Positions 6,772 to 7,436 of a stretch of DNA of 7,436 bases are shown here, piece after piece. The stretch comes from CAZZCU01 sp964652825 (GTDB taxonomy: Bacteria; Bdellovibrionota_B; Oligoflexia; Oligoflexales; CAZZCU01): positions 1 to 7,436 of the forward strand of contig CAZZCU010000053.1 of the NCBI GenBank assembly GCA_964652825.1, given 5' to 3'. The position numbers and the translations under genes are program-made. Positions within the stretch are counted from its first letter, which is position 1; each line of letters starts with the position of its first letter. The notes beneath the pieces are model-generated. The model had not been told where the DNA came from, made no database searches, and saw nothing but the letters and a program-made list of their open reading frames with translations.

Positions 6772-6823
6772 TTAAAACCTATCTACCACCGCTTGATCAA
6801 ACAGGCACGGAGATAGGTTTTGA
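6772..6823 (+). promoter_or_regulatory. inverted repeat that can sequester the xseA ribosome binding site and start codon
   Basis: AAAACCTATCT at 6774-6784 is the exact reverse complement of AGATAGGTTTT at 6811-6821. In RNA the stem extends outward by a U-G and a U-A pair (6773 with 6822, 6772 with 6823). Past a 4-base bulge it can continue inward by CCG (6789-6791) with CGG (6808-6810). The downstream arm contains the Shine-Dalgarno GGAG (6809-6812) and the whole TTG start codon (6820-6822) of xseA. The folded form would block translation initiation. The loop includes the palindrome TTGATCAA (6793-6800). A bidirectional terminator is a weaker alternative. Confidence 0.6.
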
Positions 6824-7436
6824 CGCTTCAATTACGCCGCGACGGCGACCAAATTATTGTTTACGGCAAGACATACGATCACCGGGCATTTATCAAAAGT
6901 CTCGGCGGTCGCTTTGATGGCGACGGCAAAGTCTGGCTCGTACCTTTCAATGAGCAAAATCTCGCCCGTTTAAGCTCGGTGGCCGCCGGCGAAATCGTGA
7001 TGCCGACGCCAACCACGACTATACCGGGCGACACCGATGCCGGCCTGCGCGTCTCGGAACTAATCGGTCGCGCACAGGCAGCGATCACCGCCAGTTTTTC
7101 GGTGCCGGTGTGGGTCATCGGCGAGATTCATAACATTACGGAAAAGAAATCAGGTTGGTTTTTCTCGCTTGGCGAAGCCAAAGACGCCACCGCTGAAGTC
7201 GCGAGCGTGGAAGTAAAAACCATCTTATGGCGGTCAGCATTTAACAACCTCGAAGAAAAATATGGGCACGACGCCCTGGCTGCGGTATTGCGCGACGGTC
7301 TGCAAGCACGCATGCTTTGTCACGTCAGTCTGTATCGCGATCGCGCGCAATTAAGCTTGAATGTTATTGATATCGATCCCGCCTATACCAAAGGTGCTCT
7401 GGCATTGGCGCGCGAAGCATTGCTTCGCGAGTTGCG
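6820..7436 (+). CDS. xseA: exodeoxyribonuclease VII large subunit with N-terminal extension (3' end cut by window)
   Basis: The frame is open from just after a TAG at 6814-6816 to the window edge, giving 205 full codons. Residues about 76-187 match the OB-fold DNA-binding domain of XseA: LRVSELIGRAQ (76-86), VPVWVIGEIHNI (95-106), SGWFFSLGEAKD (111-122), then DGLQARMLCHVSLYRDRAQLSL. The catalytic domain lies beyond the window. Exonuclease VII (XseA with XseB) degrades single-stranded DNA into oligonucleotides in repair. XseA proteins normally begin at the LxVSEL motif; here about 75 extra residues precede it, including YGKTYDHRAFIKSLGGRF and KVWLVPF (15-43), which look like a small compact module. 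The TTG start at 6820 is supported by GGAG seven bases upstream. The next in-frame starts (GTG/ATG near 6997) would remove the module but lack such a site. It begins 57 bp after the caspase-like gene. Confidence 0.87.
   Translation, partial: MTLQLRRDGDQIIVYGKTYDHRAFIKSLGGRFDGDGKVWLVPFNEQNLARLSSVAAGEIVMPTPTTTIPGDTDAGLRVSELIGRAQAAITASFSVPVWVIGEIHNITEKKSGWFFSLGEAKDATAEVASVEVKTILWRSAFNNLEEKYGHDALAAVLRDGLQARMLCHVSLYRDRAQLSLNVIDIDPAYTKGALALAREALLREL

Noticed and set aside
6774..6821. Rho-independent terminator between the caspase-like gene and xseA
   Set aside because: The loop is about 26 bases, the stem is AU-rich, and the T tract belongs to the stem and runs straight into the xseA start. RBS sequestration fits better, though attenuation is not fully excluded.

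Overview
The window looks like chromosomal DNA from a deltaproteobacterial-type lineage (Myxococcota, Bdellovibrionota or a relative). Three things point there: the tmk-holB-ricT gene order, a membrane-anchored Ser/Thr kinase with PEGA domains of the kind common in myxobacteria, and moderate, even base composition with Gram-negative style secretion and start signals. A run of exactly 100 N at 6177-6276 marks a scaffold gap, so this is probably a draft or metagenome-derived contig. I see no mobile elements, tRNA, rRNA or CRISPR arrays.

Left part (1-2362, minus strand). A tight operon reads leftward: tmk (thymidylate kinase), holB (DNA polymerase III delta' subunit, overlapping tmk by a few bases) and ricT (PSP1-domain protein, cut by the window edge). 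It combines dTTP supply, the clamp loader and a Cys-rich RicT/YaaT-type regulator.

Middle (2363-5242). A 243-bp divergent intergenic region separates tmk from a rightward pair: a 640-residue kinase (cytoplasmic kinase domain, low-complexity linker, one membrane helix, two PEGA-type domains outside), then 15 bp later a single-domain ferredoxin-NADP reductase-like flavoprotein. The two are probably co-transcribed.

Right part (5243-7436). A good extended -10 promoter and a strong ribosome binding site precede a gene for a secreted protein with a caspase-like (clan CD) His/Cys arrangement, interrupted by the gap. Next comes the start of xseA (exonuclease VII large subunit), which has an unusual N-terminal extension of about 75 residues. 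Its ribosome binding site and TTG start lie inside one arm of a long inverted repeat, so the mRNA could fold to hide them.

The most interesting points are the possible translational switch on xseA, the extra N-terminal module of XseA, and the uncharacterised secreted caspase-like protein. The replication and nucleotide genes are ordinary housekeeping genes. No evidence ties the window together as one dedicated new system.
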